Of a DNA stretch of 64,000 nucleotides, positions 1 through 12,887 are shown one piece after another. A program made the translations under genes and the position numbers. The notes beneath the pieces are model-generated. The model ran no database searches. It was not told where the DNA came from and worked only from the letters and a program-made list of their open reading frames with translations. Source of the stretch: Salvelinus alpinus. Lineage: Eukaryota > Chordata > Actinopteri > Salmoniformes > Salmonidae. The first letter of the stretch is position 1. Each line of letters starts with the position of its first letter. The stretch covers positions 2,211,501 through 2,275,500 of the forward strand of contig NC_092110.1 in the NCBI RefSeq assembly GCF_045679555.1, read 5' to 3'.

Positions 1-1410
1 ATGTTGATTCAGCCAGTGTGTGCCCAGTGGGAACTATGTTCGGACCAAGGAGTCTTGCTACGGAGATAACCTTAGTTTATTGAGATCCTCATTTTAAAGC
101 GTTCATGAGATACATTTAGTTTGCATATAACTTCAGGGAAACATACATAATAAGAGTCTTGTGGAATTCCTCTCTATTTCTGTCTAGCTGTGAAACTAAA
201 GGCTGTGGGAATCAAAATCCCTTCAAGTTTTATCTTGAATATAATAACTTATTTTTCAATCAATTACGGTATAATACATAATTCTGGGTCAATTTCATTC
301 CTATAATCCTACAGCCTTTGGTTGAACTGGCTCCTATACTTCTCTAACCTTACTCAACCGTTGATGTCTTACTTGACCCCAGCTTGCCGTATATTGTTTT
401 TCTACTTTCCCTAAATGCAACTTACTTTAAGCATGCATCAACATCTTGCAGTACAACCAAAAATAGATTAACCCATTCTCAGACCGTATGTTCTCTCTCT
501 GACATACACCCAGACTGCACGCCGGGTCCATGTCTTAAGACTAACATAAACCGATATATTTGTCATCCAAAAACACATGACAGAGGGGAAGTCGCCACCC
601 GACTGCCCCTCTCGACTGTGTCTGTTTTCTAATGTGTGCATCTGGTTGTAGTGTGTGCAAATTTAAATGGCTTTGTTATATCATCTTATATGGACATTTA
701 TTATTTGATAGTTTATCCGTTTCGTATTTTTGTATAGAAACATTCAAATTGATATATGACCATTTTGTTATGATTTCGATTTTTTGGATTTGCATAGTTG
801 GATTACGTAGTTTCGGTTAAACATTCGTTTTGACCACTGAATATTTGGAATCAGTTTTATAATTTTTTGTAGAATACATTTGAATTTTTTACTTCTTTTT
901 GGGGATTTGGAACTACTTCAGCGAATGGACTGTGTGCTTTAGACCACTGCTTTTCTTTGAATAATCCAAGCATGAAAGACAAAACATATAGTAATCTTCC
1001 AGGTATCCTCCATTTTGTCAAAACCAAGTCCATTAAAGTTGACACAATATTTGGTGAAGCGGTTCCAGATCCATATGATATCTTCCTTGGTTTTCAGATA
1101 TTTTTTTTTTGAGCTATTTTGATAAACAATTAAACTTTTTTTATTGAATGATGAATTACTTTAAAAAAAATTAAAAAACTGCATGGCTAAGAAGTTGCAG
1201 TTTAGGGTTTGTCAGACTGTCAGTGTTATTAGAGTTATGTTCTTCTCTGTAGATGGGCATGTATATGCTCATTGTTTGTATATCCCCATCCCTTCCTTAC
1301 AGCCAAAAGCTCTAATGCCGCCCGACCGCTTCGTACTGCCTTTACATGGACATGGCAACTGACTTACACTATCACCCTCATCATCCTCATCTCCTCTGTA
1401 GTATGTTCAT

Positions 1411-1450
1411 AGGCCCCTCCCCCTTGTCACTCCCCTCCCCTCCCCCTCTT
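1411..1450 (-). other. Possible G-quadruplex-forming run
   Basis: The + strand is a run of C blocks (CCCCTCCCCC, then CCCCTCCCCTCCCCCTC), so the - strand carries five runs of four or more G with short spacers. This fits a quadruplex motif. It lies on the template strand of nrxn3 in its last intron. Function is unknown. Confidence 0.4.
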
Positions 1451-2344
1451 TAGCGATGTTAAAATATGGACAGTCATCCATCCATTCTAAACTAAAGAAC
1501 AAATACAAACTAAGCAAAAACTTAAAATTAATAGAATGTAGATATTTATTGAGAAGTCTATTAAAGCAAAAACTTATAGATGTACAGTTTTTTGTAAAAA
1601 CTGGATTATTTATCGAAGATTTAAAAAACAAAATATGAATTATGGTGAAGTTTATTTTTCATGTTATGTGGTGTGGATGTATGTGTTGTTGCCTCCCTGT
1701 ACCATCATGTCTAAAGATAAATTAAACAAGAAGTCCAATTGCTAAATGATTTTTTATCTATACAAAACTATACTCAGCCAAGAACATTCTTACACAACTT
1801 TCTTTTGTAAACTTTTTTTCTTCATGCAAAAATCATGCGGGCAATTTGTTGATGTAAGTTGACAAAGACTACGTGGTATGCTTTCTTCCTTGAATAATGT
1901 TTTAGTGGGCTGTTATGATGTTTATCACTGACTTGCGTTGTTTAACGTTTGCTTGGTAGAATATGTAGCTAATCTTTATTTAATAGATCTAACTGTGCTC
2001 TTAGCTTGTGAATGTTTTAACGTAATAGTGTTTGCCGTATCTTGTGAGTGATACAATATAATCGTATGTTTGGCTTGATTTTTTGTTGTTGTTGATTTTT
2101 TTGCATCAATGTGTAGGGCTTTGTAATAAGATATACACAACTGTATACACAAACCTTGATGGCAGTGGAATTTGGCAGCTGCAATGACACCCTGAATGTT
2201 CACCATATGCCTTTGAGAAACAGACCATCTACACTCTCATTTTATGCAACACGAAACTCAGCATGTGATGGGATACTACCATATTTTCTCCCAAAATCCT
2301 TTTTAATCCTTTAGAAAAACGATGGGATTAGTTACCTCATATGT

Positions 2345-2475
2345 TGGCCTTTCTCTCTCTGTCTCTCTCTCTCTGTCTCTCTCTCTCACTCTCTCATTCT
2401 CTCACACTCACTCTCACTCTCTCTCTCACTCCACTGACTCACTCACTCTCTCTCTCTCACACACACCCACACACA
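2345..2475. repeat. TC/AC compound microsatellite
   Basis: Runs of tctc, ctcactct and acacac form a low-complexity tract. The apparent open frames across it are compositional artefacts. Confidence 0.9.
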
Positions 2476-3511
2476 GGCACTCACAATTAAGGCACATTTT
2501 TTGTCGGCATCCTCCTCTTAAATTAGCTTTGTCATCTTTTGCACCATTCTTCCGTAAGTGCCGGCAAGATGTGTGAATTTGCAAGTCTAATTCCAACCTC
2601 TCGGTTCCCAGTGTAGCCTTAATCACTACATGAGCTCTTTATTGCTCCTGTGTAGTTTTTGTTAGGTTTTTAATGAGCTACTTAGTTTGAAGCTGGGAAC
2701 AATTTTGCTGTGAGAAAAATAATTTGCCTGGCTTACTTTATAGCTAGAACAATGCTCTCTGAAGTGCAGAGAGAGGGCGAGAGACAGAGAAAGAGAGTCT
2801 GAGCTATTCTGTTAGATGTAGAAGTGTACAATCAGGGTCAATGAGAAAACATACTGAACAGATTTTTGTCTTTTAATCGGCTGGATGACCATTTGTTTAC
2901 GTTAACTCATTACTTACAGTTAATTAGTGGGCATATGAAAGGACCTGTTGTTTCTTAATTATTCAATATGGATACTCACATGGCATTTGTGTATTTTTTA
3001 GAAACTATAAAGCGCTATTGAAACCTTATTTAACGTGTAATTGATTTTGGTACCATTTTCACTAAAGGCCTCTTTTGCTGGAGTGAAAAAAAATTTAGTT
3101 ATAGAAAAAACGTCTCTTGAATTGAATTGTGCGAGTGTAACTTTATTAAGTAACCCTCCAGTGATGCATGCTACCATACATCACATTGTGAGTTGATCAC
3201 AAAGTTATGTTGCAGATGCACACAAATACTCACGCAGGTATGCCACAGACATCGAACACAAATCACACAAGGGTACATAACACATGCACAGACACGCAAT
3301 TAGAGGGTGAACATTCAGCTGCCGTTGGTTTGCCCTGAGGTCCTGCCATTATGGAAGCTGTATAGAGTCATTCAAAAGGCGAGAGGCTGGGGCTGACTGG
3401 GGAGCCAGATCCTTCCAGATCCTTCCATGGGGGTGACACTGTATAGTAATTTAGCCAGCTTGGACACGTGGTTCTGTCCGTCACACGTATCTTATTGTAG
3501 AATTATAAATA

Positions 3512-4580
3512 TACTGAACAAAAATATAAACATGCAACAATTTCAAAGTTTTACTGAGTTCATATAAGGAAATAACTCAATTGAAATACATTCATTAGGC
3601 GCTAATTTATGGATTTCACGTGACTGGGAATACAGATATGCATCTGTTGGTCACAGATACCTTAAAACAAATGTAGGGGCGTGGATCAGAAAAGCAGTCA
3701 GTATCTGGTGTGACCACCATTTGCCTCATGCAGTGCAACACATCTCCTTCGCATAGAGTTGATCAAGTTGTTGATTGTGGCCTGTGGAATGTTTTCCCAC
3801 TCCTCTTCAATGGCTGTGCGAAGTTGCTGCATATTGGTGGGAACTGGAACACACTGATCCAGAGCATCCCAAACATGCTAAATGGGTGACATGTCTGGTG
3901 TGTAATCAGGCCATGGAAGAACTGGGACATTTTCATCTTCCAGGAATTGTGTACAGATCCTTGCGACATGGGGCCATGCATTATCATGCTGAAACATGAG
4001 GTGATGGCGGCGGATGAATGGCACGACATTGGGCCTCAGGATGTCGTCACGGTATCTCTGTGAATCAAATTTCCATCGATAAAATGCAATTGTGTTTGTT
4101 TTCCGTAGCTTAAACCTGCCCATACTATAACCCCACCGTCACCATGGGGCATTCTGTTTACAACGTTGATCAGCAAACCGCTCGCCCACATGATGCCATG
4201 CATGTTGTCTGCGGTTGTAAGGCCAGTTGGACACACTGCTCAATTCTCTAAAAGGAGGTTGGAGGTGTCATATGGTCGAGAAATTAACATTCAATTATCT
4301 GGCAACAGCTCTGGTGGACATTCCTGCAATTGCACACTCCCTCAAAACTTGGGACATCTGCACATTTTAGAGTGATCTTTTATTGTCCCCAGCACAAGGT
4401 GCACTTGTGTAATGATCATGCTGTCAGGTGGAGGGATTATCTTGTCAAAGGAGAAATGCTCACTAACAGGAGTGTAAACAAATTTGAGAGAAATAAGCTT
4501 TTTGTGAGAATGGAAAATTTAAGGGATCTTTTATTTCAGGTCAACTTTACATGTTGCATTTATATTTTTGTTCAGTGTAT
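3512..4580 (-). mobile_element. Degenerate mariner/Tc1-like transposon
   Basis: The ends are inverted copies: CTGAACAAAAATATAAA at the left and TTTATATTTTTGTTCAG at the right, each beside TA. Length is about 1.07 kb. On the - strand, transposase pieces are readable: a GDGGVIVWAG stretch, then a FQHDNAWPH block holding the second catalytic Asp, then a TPDMSPI block. The residue after SPI, where the DD34E catalytic Glu belongs, is a TAG stop (3878-3880), followed by the conserved HVWDALD. The element is therefore dead. It lies in the last nrxn3 intron, antisense to the gene. Confidence 0.85.
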
Positions 4581-5028
4581 TTCAGTCACTATGCTGCTTG
4601 TTTTTAATATAATAGGAATATTGTTAATATACATTAGCTACATGAAAACTTCAGTGTCAGATATGAGAGGATATTATTTAAAAGGTAAATCCACATTATG
4701 TTGGCCCTATTAGTTATGTATTCTTAAGTGCTTTCTTTGATTACACGTTATGTCTGGCTCACCCTCACACCCCCTGAAGCCTTTTGATGCACAACCTTTT
4801 TAGTTTACCCTTTTTTCCGTTTTGTGGCATTTTTGTTCTTATTTAAAGCTGTGTAATGTAGGTACAGTAAGTACAGTGTATGTACATGTTTATTTTGTTT
4901 TGTTTTGTACAGTATCTTGTTCTTTTTATTGACCTCTTTTCCGTTTTGGATGAATGTGATAGATGTGTGTAGTTGCCATGACGTTCTTACTGCTCTCTAA
5001 CATGTATTTTCTCTGTCTCTACCTCTAG

Positions 5029-5984
5029 GAGGTGAATTAGTGATCCCAGTACTCTTAGAGGAACCGTTAGTGCTGCCCCCTGTAGCTACTCGTGCACCCT
5101 CCATCCCCCTTCCCCCAACCCTCCGCCCACCCCTCACCATTATTGAGACCACCAAAGAGTCCCTGTCCACGGCCACTGAGGCGGGGGTACCTTGCTTGTC
5201 GGATCGAGGCAGCGATGATTGTGATGATGATGATGATGGCTTGGTGATATCGGGGTATGGCTCAGGGGAAGCGTTCAACTCTAACCTGCCCCCTACTGAT
5301 GATGAAGATTTTTACACCACCTTCTCCTTGGTAACAGATAAGACCTTGTCCACGTCGGCCTTTGAAGGTGGCTACAAAGTTCATGCGCCCAAGTGGGAAA
5401 CCAAGGACTTTAGCTCTAACAAACCGTCCTCAGACCGCGGTAGGACTACCACTATCGCTGCGCTGCCGCTAGCCCCCGACCAGAGCCGCTACACCTCCAC
5501 CGCAACCCTGCACCACACGCCACCCGCCAAGCTGCCTGCCGGCAAAATGAATAACCGCGAGCTAAAACCCCAGCCTGACGTAGTGTTGCTCCCGTTGCCC
5601 ACACTACCCTATGAGGTAGACAGCACCAAGCAGAGGGCTCCTGTAATAACCTCCCCCATGTTCCGTAATGTACCCACAGCCCTGCCCACCCAGCCCGGCG
5701 TCAACCGAGTCCCGGGACCCCCGGAAGTGTCCCGCCAGTCTAGCAGCACCACCGGGATGGTCGTCGGGATAGTGGCGGCCGCCGCCCTGTGCATCCTCAT
5801 CCTCCTGTACGCCATGTATAAGTACAGGAACAGGGACGAGGGCTCCTACCAGGTGGACGAGAGCAGGAATTACATCACCAACTCGGCCACGCAGAGCAAT
5901 GGAGCCGTCATGAAGGACAAACAACAGAGCGCAAAAGGCAGCAAAGTAAAACAGAAAAACAAGGACAAGGAGTATTACGTGTGA
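5029..5984 (+). CDS. nrxn3: Neurexin-3, 3' terminal coding exon
   Basis: Neurexins are presynaptic adhesion receptors that bind neuroligins and other partners across the synapse. The exon begins after the AG at 5027-5028 in phase 1 (two bases, GA, complete a split codon) and gives about 317 codons to TGA at 5982-5984. The order is an extracellular Pro/Ser/Thr-rich juxtamembrane region with an acidic Asp run (5220-5240, GAT repeats), then an SSTTGMVV stretch leading into one transmembrane helix (codons about 243-265, from 5757), a [11 protein letters not shown] cytoplasmic start, and the C-terminal EYYV PDZ-binding motif. The long LVIP...[12 protein letters not shown] stalk is typical of the neurexin-3 long form rather than neurexin-1 or -2. 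The reading frame is intact. The LNS and EGF domains lie upstream, outside the window. Confidence 0.96.
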
Positions 5985-7925
5985 GTGACGGACGTTGCGA
6001 GATAAAAAAAAAGAGAGAGAGAAGGCGAGGAAGAGAAAGGGAAAGAAATATATAGAACTTTATTTAACAGTTACCTTCTAAGGAGCTGCGACGACGAAAG
6101 ATGGTAAAAATGGAACTGTTACTTCATGCTGTGCAGAGTGGTTGAACTATGACATGTTCTGTAATATAAAGCACACTTACTATTGTAAGCATACCGAGAA
6201 GGCTAATAGCAACTTTAGTGACCTTACTCTTCTATCTGGTCGGAGACGTAATCAGTGTAGAACTACTTCACGGCTACTGCATCATTATCCTAAGTGACTT
6301 TTAGAGCTATGTGATCCTTAACGTAAATTCTAGTTTATTTTTTTTTGTAAACCTGTACAAAATGAAGATATTCATATATCTTGACCATTTCCAGCATGTA
6401 AGCGACATGTAGTGCTTAACAAGAGTGAGTGGGTCAGGATAAAAAGGATCATTGTAAAGTCAATGAAAAAAATTGACTCCTGTCGTAAAAAGATATGACT
6501 AATTTGTATTGTTTATACATTATAAACGTGTGGTGTCTTAAAACGTTTTAAAAAACAAGTACTACTTTATGTATCAAATGAAACCAAGTGAGCTCAAATG
6601 GCTAAGGATAGATCTCTTAGGATCTCATAACTCTGTCATCTGATCTCGACCTGATTACTCTCATTGTGTGACGGGACGGACAGAGTGACTCTGACGTGAT
6701 CGTGGCGAGAAGTGGTCGGTTTTTCTTGTCTCGGTAAAAAGCAACTGATTGTAATGCATGCCCATCCTACTGCGACAGCCAAGTAAAGTACAGTACAGTA
6801 CAATATACAGTGTTCAACTTTGCTTGAACAGTCCAGTTCTCACCAAGGCCAAACGTTATACTACTTCATCATCAGGACTACACAACTCTTTTCATTTTGT
6901 TCCCTAAAAACCTAAACAAAGAAAATGTGATTATCCCTGACGATAAAAAGGACTAATATTGGTTTGCAGCCAGTGCTGGTTGTATCTTTTGCAGGCCTCT
7001 GTGTGTTGGTTCATCGCCTCTTGTTCTATTTTCTATGGAGCTGTCCCATTGAGGACAGAATGCAGTACTATAACACTGTTAAAGATGTCTATACAGAAAT
7101 AAATCTAACGTGAAAAGTGTGAATTCTTGTCACAGTCAACTGTGTCAAACAAACAATTTTGTTTACATATTTTATTACATTATAGCCGTTGTACGTTGTA
7201 GGTACTAGATGTTGTACATACCATCTAAGTTGTAATTTTCTAGTACTTCTATTGTACAGAATGATCATATGGTTTATCACTGTATTTCATGAAGAAAACT
7301 CCATAACTGTTAACTGACATGAAGAAAGACTGAAGCATTGAGAACATACACATATTTTGTAAAGAAAGGAGAAAAACTGTTAGGATAGAGATCTAATCGC
7401 AGATGTTTTTAAGTCGCATGAATATTTGACCACTTGAGGTGTCAATCAAATAGAAGACGCCCAATCTTAAATGTACCAAGGCTTTCTTGTTCTTCTGGGT
7501 TATTTTAGTGTTATTTCTATTTTGAAAAAAATAAAGAGAAGCTATATTAAAGAAGAGTATAACGGATGGATGCGGAGACACAGTTCCGACAACCTCCTGA
7601 AACACAGTGTGATTCTTACCTCCAGGTCTGGACACTAACAATCATGTCAAATCATTCGCTTTTCATAGTTGTTTTAAATATTTTTGCATATAGTTTCCAT
7701 ATATTTTTTGTATTTTTTTACCATGATTTATAATTCCCTTTAATTTATTAATATGTCCAGATTGTTCATAATCATTGACACTTAGATTTTTCTGTCATCT
7801 TTTGTTTAATTTGTTTTTGTTGTTGAGGATTTAGATATAATTTTCTATGAGTTTTCATATTTTTTTCATACTCTTTTTCCCCCCTGGAATTGCATTGCAA
7901 TAAAATGTTCTTCCCAAACGTGTTT
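5985..7925 (+). other. nrxn3: nrxn3 3' untranslated region
   Basis: AT-rich, repeat-poor sequence directly after the stop codon, ending at the first strong poly(A) signal. The length of about 1.9 kb is an inference from that signal; a longer alternative end cannot be excluded. Confidence 0.6.
7899..7904 (+). promoter_or_regulatory. nrxn3: Candidate poly(A) signal of nrxn3
   Basis: AATAAA in the context GCAATAAAATGTTC, preceded by T-rich upstream sequence and followed by a GTTTTC-rich stretch that could serve as the downstream element. It is the best-placed canonical signal after the nrxn3 stop. Confidence 0.6.
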
Positions 7926-8980
7926 TCAAGTCACTGCTTTTGAACTCTCGTTTTACCTCTCTAGGCCAAGTGTTAAGCTCATTTCTAAATGAGTAAGCTC
8001 AATTAATATGTGTGTACATTAGGGCTATGTTAGAGAGTTGGGGCAATACATCTTAGGGACCTTCTCGTTCTTCTCATAAAGCCTCATGTAACGCAATAGG
8101 CCTTAGTCATTTCTGTGTTTGTCAATTATAATTTAGTGTACACCTACATTTCCTTTGTCTAACTGCTGTTTTGGGATTTTCAGGATACTACACCATCCCC
8201 CACAATGGAGCACACACGTTACTGTTACAGTCATAATCCTAACCTCATACCATAATATACTGTTACCCAGGCATAACAAAAGTCAACTTTGAGGGGTATC
8301 CGTTATCTAATACTGGTTGAGTCATTTCGGGTTCCCTTTTAGCTCTCTGTAAACTTTGAAATCTGTCTGCCAGGAAGATTAGCACTTTGTACAGCGATAT
8401 ATCAGTGATATTTCCCTAAAGCTATACAGTGCAGCAGCCTTGCTCCCATTTGTTTGTTCGCAGTTATCCCAAACTGGGATTGACGTCCGAGACACTTGAT
8501 TTACGTCCCAGACCTGATGTACGGTGTGTGCCAACAGTGAGAAATACCACTTGCCCTCCACGGGATTCTCAGACAGGAATGGCCTTTTACTGTCTGTCTA
8601 GATCACTGCGCTGAGAGAGCGAGAGAGAAAGAGAGTACTCTCAATTTCCTGTCTAATGCTGATATACAGTATTTTATGACTCCTGGAGTAACTTTATCAG
8701 CGAATTGAGACTAAAGAGGGGATACATTTTTCTGAATGGCCTGTTATTCATTCAGTCCTTGGTGTGGGAATGTAACATGACATTATGTTATGTGATGTAC
8801 TTTTTTCCCCTTACTCACCTCACAGTATTACGGAGTTTAATATTGTGATTGGGTTGGGTTTTTCTCACTGATACCTTTGGTCCTTCCTTTAGATGTTTCC
8901 AACAACATAAACTAGGGATTGATTTGGCACTAGACAGGGGTGACCACTTTCCATGTTTCCTTATCCTACCTGATGTCAGT
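7926..8980. other. Intergenic, nothing recognised
   Basis: Unique-looking AT-rich sequence with a short GA tract near 8605-8635. No gene or known repeat could be supported. Confidence 0.5.
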
Positions 8981-9562
8981 GATGTAAAGTACTACTTCAG
9001 TAGTTTTTGGGGTATCTGTACTTTACTATTTATATGTTTGACTACTTTTACTTCACTACATTCCTAAAGAAAATGATGTATTTTTTTACTCCATACATTT
9101 TCCCTGACACCCAAAAGTACTAGTTACAATTTGAATGCTTAGCAGTACAGGAAAAATGTCAAATTCACACACTTATCAAGAGAACGTCCTTGGTCATCCC
9201 TACTGCCTCTGATCTGGACTCACGAAACATAAATGCTTCCTTTGTAAATTATGTCTGAGTGTTGGAGTTGCCCCTAGCTGTCAAAAGAAGTTAGAAAAAA
9301 ATAAATGGTGCTGTCTGGTTTGCTAAATATAAGGACTTTGATGTATAGCATTTACTTTTAGTTTGTACTTTTACTCAAGTATGACAATTGAGTACTTTTT
9401 CCACTACTGTACTTACGTACATTTAAAATCTGATACCTTACACTTTTACTCAAGTAGTAATTTACTGGATTACTTTCGCTTTTACTTGAGTCATTTTATA
9501 TTAAGATATCTTTACTTCTACTCAAGTATGACAATTGAGTACTTTTTCCATCTCTGCCTGAT
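8981..9562. repeat. Interspersed DNA-transposon-like repeat
   Basis: A unit rich in the words TACTTTTACTCAAGTA and ACTTTTTCCA. The left end CAGTGATGTAAAGTAC and the inverse of the right end (CAGAGATGGAAAAAGTAC) are similar, suggesting a short inverted-repeat, non-autonomous DNA element common in teleosts. The end region (TACTCAAGTATGACAATTGAG) occurs twice (about 9372 and 9518). I cannot assign the superfamily. Confidence 0.6.
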
Positions 9563-9609
9563 GTGAACTATCCCGGCTGTAACAACAACAAAGAAAGCAT
9601 CAAAGTTGG

Positions 9610-9990
9610 GACAGAGAGACTGATAAACAGCTTCTATCTCCAGGCCATCAGACTGTTAAAGAGACATTACCAGCCGGCCTCCGCCCAGTACCCTGCCCTG
9701 AACCTTAGACACTGTCCCTAGCCTGCTACCACACGGTACTCTACCCTTCAACTTAGAGACTGCTGCCCTATGTACATAGAGTCATTGAACACTGGTCATT
9801 TTAAAAATGTTTACATACTGTTTTACCCACTTCATATGTATATACTGTATTCTAGTCATGGCTCATCCTATATAACTACTGTACACACCTTTTCTATTCA
9901 CATACTGTCTATACACACCATTCACATACATACATATATATTTATTTATATTCCGGACTCAGACATTGCTCATTCTGATATGTCTTAATT
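9610..9990 (+). mobile_element. RSg-1/L2-type LINE, 3' fragment
   Basis: Carries the family's 3' region: AACAGCTTCTATCTCCAGGC, CATCAGACTGTTAAA, then the TATGTACATAGAGTCATTGAAC and TACTGTATTCTAG-like stretches. It is 5'-truncated with no coding capacity. Boundaries are approximate. Confidence 0.65.
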
Positions 9991-10029
9991 TATTGTTATT
10001 TCTTTTTAAACTTTTTTCTTTTACACTGG

Positions 10030-10800
10030 GCAAAAGGGGTCCATGTCAGGGGATATCTTTACAATACATATTTTTGACATTCTACAGAATGCAGACCATT
10101 TCCAATGCATATTTGGGAGTTTTGTTGATTTGCACCATATCCTGACAAAGTCTGAATCCAGATGTGTCTTTTAGACATACAGTGTATGATATTGGGATTT
10201 CTCCGAATTTCACACATGGACATTTCCTATGGACTCATTCAATATCCTGAGATATGTGACATCCTATTTTCTCTCTTCATGTTGACAAATACTGACTGTA
10301 TACAACACATATCTGTGTTTTCTCAGCACATTCAAGATACTAAGCTATATTGATTCCAGATATGCTTCTTATGACTGAGGTTCATATCTGGATCTGGATA
10401 TGCTTTTTAATATGCTGAAAATAAGGACCATTTCTGAGGCATTTCTGAGTTTTCAGCACATGCTCAATAATTTGACAAATATGAAAACCATATTTTTATT
10501 TCATGCACAATTCATTTTTTGATTCCCTCCGGATATCATACATGGTATGGCCGGATATTGACTCATTAGATATCCTGAGATAGGCATATGTGGACATCTT
10601 GTTTTCTCTATATGATATAAAATACTGACAGCAGGCTTACATAGTATATTTTCACAGCACATACAATGCATATGCTCTTGACTGAGGTTCATATCAGGAT
10701 CTTGATATGCTAAATAAGGACCATTTCTGGTGCTTATTTGAGTTTTGAGTACAAGCTCAATAATTTGACAAATATTAAATCCATATCATTCTTCAGACAC
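10030..10800. repeat. Diverged tandem duplication (about 310-330 bp unit)
   Basis: Two diverged direct copies can be aligned by eye. GACTCATT..ATATCCTGAGATA occurs at 10232 and 10560, GACTGAGGTTCATATC at 10373 and 10680, and AATAAGGACCATTTCTG near 10420 and 10715. The copies differ by substitutions and indels, so the duplication is old. No ORF is convincing. Confidence 0.7.
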
Positions 10801-10859
10801 TAGCTATTGTATTCTCTCTAAATAAAGGAGCGTGCAAACTGCAAGCTATAAGCACTGTA

Positions 10860-11130
10860 ACTGGTAGCCTACTGTGGCCGATGTGAAATGGCTAGCTAGT
10901 TAGCGGTGGTGCGCGCTAATAGTGTTTCAATCGGTGACGTCACTCGCTATGAAACCTAGAAGTAGTTGTTCCCCTTGCTCTGCAAGGGCCGTGGCTTTTG
11001 TGGCGCGATGGGTAACGATGCTTCGTGAGTGACTGTGGTTGATGTGTACAGAGGGTCCCTGGTTCGAGGCGAGGAGAGGGACGGAAGCTATACTGTTACA
11101 CTAGCAACAAGAATCGCGTATTCTCCGCTG
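10860..11130 (+). repeat. Salmonid interspersed repeat with tRNA-like B box
   Basis: Includes GGCTAGCTAGTTAGCGGTGG, GACGTCACTCGCTATGA, CTGCAAGGGCCGTGGCTTTT and a GGTCCCTGGTTCGAGG stretch resembling a Pol III B box. I recognise this block as a dispersed salmonid repeat but cannot name it. Confidence 0.5.
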
Positions 11131-12887
11131 TCGAGTTCCAACTGTCATTTTTGAATTTTGCACAACAAATGAGTGTGTATATGTGTGGTGAAACAAAGAA
11201 GTGAGAAGCTGTGCAGAAAATACGTCAAAGAAGTTAACGCTAAAGTGAGTAGCTAGTTTGAGAAGTTGTATTTATTTTATTAACCAGAATCAAGAATGTT
11301 AGCTAATTTGGCTAGCAGCCAGTAAGGCTAGCTAGCTAGTTAGCTGGGCTTGATACGGGGTAAAAGCTAACTGGTAACGTAAACTCACGGAACGGAACCA
11401 TTCCGTACAAATGTGCGCAACCGCGACATTCAAACGAGGCTACAAAGAAAACTAATGGGACTGTAGCGACTGTGTTGACTTCAAAATCTGGGGTGTGATC
11501 TACGTTTCTATTCAAGCGTTGATCGACATGGTAATGGCTCTATGGTATTGGAGAAAAGTTTTTAAAAACGGACCCTCCGTTACATCGTGACGTGTCATGC
11601 CGTAACGTACAGCACGCATAAGGCAACTATTTCTGTCTTACAATCTCTCTCCACCAGGTGTAGCACTTCTCTCATCGTTTAAAAACAAGAAATGGACAGT
11701 GACGGGGGTAAGGGGGGATACCTAGTCATTTTTTGCATCATCACTGTAAGCGATCACGACTCTCAAAGCCACTGTTTACTTCTGAAGATCACTTTAGCAC
11801 CGCCCTAAAAACCCGATTCAAATTCGACACAAACCTTCAAATAGGTATGTAATGACACATTATATAAACTCTTTATAGTGTTTTATTTACATTTTAGAGG
11901 CGATAAGGTGATAAGTTGTACAGATCGAGTGAAAAAAAGCAGTTTTCCCACACATCTCCTCTCCTTCGCACTATCACGCATTAGTTTCCCTTCCCCACCC
12001 GCCATTTTCAAAAAGACCCGACGGAGCTCATTGCCTTCTTGAATTATGCAGAAACGGGCAGCGTGGAGGTCATGTCATTAATTTTGTTGGAAAGGGGAGA
12101 AAGTGTGCTTTAGAATGGTATTGACATTACAGTTGATCTGGAAGTATTACGTTTTTGGGGCGCTAAAATAAGGTCAATTGTACGGACCAAGGCGATGTAC
12201 AAAAGTGAGTGTGTTTACGTTAGCCTAGCTAGCTAACAAATAACGAAATTGCCTTCCCTTCAGGGGAAATAATTTTTGCCACCTATCAAGCCTCAAGGTA
12301 ACAGCTAACCTTTTAAAACGTTTAGTCGTATTTCGTATTACTGGTTAATATAAGGTATCTAGCTAACTAACTTAGCTAGCTAACTAACAACTTGGATAGC
12401 TAGCTAACGTTAGCTTGTTCAAGTTAGTATTGTTGTCATGAATGTAGCAGGTGGTATGGTTATGTGAAATGACAATATTTTCTTGCAATATCAACACAAT
12501 TTTGTTAAATTACTTATGTATTTACAGTTTGAAGTGGATCACAGACCAACACTACCGTCACATTGGGTCTGGACAGCAGCGGGGCCGCCACTGACGACCT
12601 GCATCCATCGTCAAGCACAAACAGGGCAGGCAGGGGAATTGAGGGTGTATTCAATAAGTAAAATACATTTTTAGCAAAGATTGGCCAACTTTTGCATCTT
12701 TACAGAAAACGTGTTTTGATTGGAGCTTTGGAAATAGCAATTTGGATTAAATATGCTTTGTATAGCCTACTACTCAATATGCTACAAATGTATGCTCAGA
12801 TTTGTCAACATCATGTGAAGAAGCACAGTGATTTTCGGCGCTGGATATTTCATGATTTGGATTTAGCCCATTTTCGATCAGACATAC
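11131..12887. other. Intergenic, TAGC-rich, no gene supported
   Basis: Contains clusters of TAGCTAGC/GCTAACTAAC words (about 11300-11345, 12225-12240, 12355-12415) that are typical salmonid low-complexity sequence. A block from about 11640 (CACCAGGTGTAGCACTTCTC, then AATGGACAGTGACGGGGGTA) looks like a dispersed repeat. No ORF with a recognisable product. Confidence 0.5.

Larger units (their letters stand above)
1..5028 (+). other. nrxn3: Last intron of nrxn3 (partial)
   Basis: Non-coding sequence upstream of the nrxn3 terminal exon, ending in a pyrimidine-rich tract and AG at 5027-5028. I see no other neurexin exon in it. It holds a C-rich run near 1411-1450, a TC/AC microsatellite at about 2345-2475 and a mariner-like element at about 3512-4580. 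The rest (1-1400, 1500-2340, 2480-3510, 4580-5020) is AT-rich sequence in which I recognise nothing. Confidence 0.8.

Noticed and set aside
5604..5924. Antisense ORFs opposite nrxn3
   Set aside because: Shadows of the GC-rich coding exon on the other strand, with no similarity to known proteins.
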